Of a stretch of 5,784 bases of DNA, positions 4,961-5,784 are shown in pieces (positions within the stretch are counted from its first letter, which is position 1; every line of letters starts with the position of its first letter). A program made the translations under genes and the position numbers. Below the pieces are notes generated by a model that saw only the letters and a program-made list of their open reading frames with translations, had not been told where the DNA came from and made no database searches. The stretch comes from Thermodesulfobacteriota bacterium (lineage in GTDB: Bacteria > Desulfobacterota > Desulfocorpusculales > Desulfocorpusculum), in assembly GCA_028275295.1 (NCBI GenBank), contig JAPWUY010000146.1:1-5784 (forward strand), given 5' to 3'.

Positions 4961-5784
4961 ATGAGGTCATTTGGGAAGATGTTTTGTTGGGTTACGGTTG
5001 TTCTCTTGGCAGCCGGAGGTCCCTCTTGGGCCTTTGGGGCATTGGGAGTCGAGTCCACATCGGTTCAGAAGCTCGAGCTTCCGAGCAAGCCCAGGGATGT
5101 GGCTGTTTCCGAGGATGGTCAATGGGTTTTTGTCCTGGGTGAGAAGGAGGTCATGGTCTACAGGGCTGGATCCACAGAACCCCTTGCCAGGATCAATGTC
5201 CAGCAGGGGTTCGATAGACTGGTTTACTCAGGTGTTCACCAGGCCCTCATCCTGACGAGCCAAGAGTCCAAATCCATGGAGGTCCTGAGGCTCGAGTTCA
5301 TTCAGGATGTGGCCATAGATGGTCATCCCTTCAGGGGACCGGAGAACGCCCGAGTGACCATCGCTGTCTTCGATGATTACCAGTGCCCTTACTGCGCCAG
5401 ATTGGAGCCCCAATTGAAACAAGTGCTCCAAAAATATCCAAATGATGTGAAGCTCGTGATAAAGCAGTTCCCCCTTCAGAGCCATCCTCAAGCCATGCCA
5501 GCTGCCAAGGCTGCTCTCGCTGCCCACAGACAGGGCAAATTTTGGGAGTTCCACGAAATGCTCTTCGAGAAGCAAAAAGAGCTCAACGACGCGAAGATAA
5601 ACGAGATAGCTCAGTCCCTCGGGCTGGACATGGAAAAGTTCCAAAACGACGTTAAGGATCCAGCCATACAGGAGATGATCAACAAGGACATCCAGAACGG
5701 CTATCAGGTACAGGTAAGAGGCACCCCTACGATCTTCGTAAACGGGAAACTTGTCCGAAGGCCGGATTTCACTGGGATAGTCCA
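4961..5784 (+). CDS. Secreted DsbA-like thioredoxin-fold protein with N-terminal propeller-like segment (3' end outside window)
   Basis: The frame is open to the right edge (274 residues seen), so the stop is missing. ATG 4961 has GGAGG 8 bases upstream. Residues 1-24 form a Sec signal peptide, with a basic start, a hydrophobic core and SWA before the likely cleavage at 24/25, so the protein acts in the periplasm. Residues about 37-115 (LPSKPRDVAVSEDGQWVFVL, then VMVYRAGS and LILTSQ) resemble one or two beta-propeller strands of the YVTN/lactonase kind. The thioredoxin domain starts near 122 (GHPFRGPENARVTIAVFDDY) and has the redox motif C142-P-Y-C145, the helical insertion (AAKAALAAHRQGKFWEFHEMLF) and the cis-Pro loop GTPT (P256). 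Family members make, break or isomerise disulfides in exported proteins. The N-terminal extension may guide substrate or partner choice. The family is certain; whether it oxidises or reduces is not. Confidence 0.92.
   Translation, partial: MRSFGKMFCWVTVVLLAAGGPSWAFGALGVESTSVQKLELPSKPRDVAVSEDGQWVFVLGEKEVMVYRAGSTEPLARINVQQGFDRLVYSGVHQALILTSQESKSMEVLRLEFIQDVAIDGHPFRGPENARVTIAVFDDYQCPYCARLEPQLKQVLQKYPNDVKLVIKQFPLQSHPQAMPAAKAALAAHRQGKFWEFHEMLFEKQKELNDAKINEIAQSLGLDMEKFQNDVKDPAIQEMINKDIQNGYQVQVRGTPTIFVNGKLVRRPDFTGIV

Noticed and set aside
1..5784. Search for tRNA, rRNA, CRISPR arrays, insertion sequences or phage attachment sites
   Set aside because: No cloverleaf, regularly spaced repeats, transposase motifs or terminal inverted repeats were seen by eye in the short intergenic regions.

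Overview
The window looks like bacterial chromosome. It has Shine-Dalgarno-preceded starts, sigma70-like promoter hexamers, a Sec signal peptide and tightly packed genes on both strands. Base composition is moderately GC-rich. Arginine is written almost entirely as AGG/AGA: 11 of the first 12 Arg codons in the large molybdopterin gene, and the other genes look similar. This bias and the gene families resemble anaerobic, possibly thermophilic, Desulfobacterota-type bacteria. That assignment is an inference from gene content only, with low to moderate confidence. I see no mobile element, CRISPR array, tRNA or rRNA.

Layout. (1) Bases 1-638, +: the C-terminal part of a radical SAM protein whose N terminus lies before the window. 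(2) 700-1206, -: a small GIY-YIG superfamily protein of the DUF123 type, convergent with the radical SAM gene. (3) 1207-1344: a divergent promoter region in which one palindromic TTGCAA could serve as the -35 box in both directions. (4) 1345-3438, +: a 697-residue cytoplasmic molybdopterin (Mo/W) enzyme of the acetylene-hydratase-like branch of the DMSO reductase superfamily. It has an altered iron-sulfur ligand motif in which the second Cys is replaced by Asp. (5) 3392-3811, -: a 139-residue LpdD-like protein (prenylated-flavin chaperone family). Its 3' end overlaps the end of the molybdopterin gene tail to tail, and its body contains a perfect 12-bp-arm hairpin. (6) 3990-4811, +: a YggT-family membrane protein that appears to contain three YggT-like units. 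(7) 4961-5784, +: a secreted DsbA-like thioredoxin-fold protein with an N-terminal beta-propeller-like segment, running off the right edge.

How the genes may work together. These are mostly single-gene transcription units rather than one operon. The pairing most likely to matter is the Mo/W enzyme with the LpdD-like protein. Both families are linked to anaerobic conversion of unsaturated or aromatic substrates, but here they are convergent, so co-function is only a hypothesis. The main points for follow-up are the non-canonical Fe-S motif, the overlapping convergent 3' ends with the nested hairpin, the three-unit YggT protein, and the hairpin directly upstream of the LpdD-like ribosome binding site.
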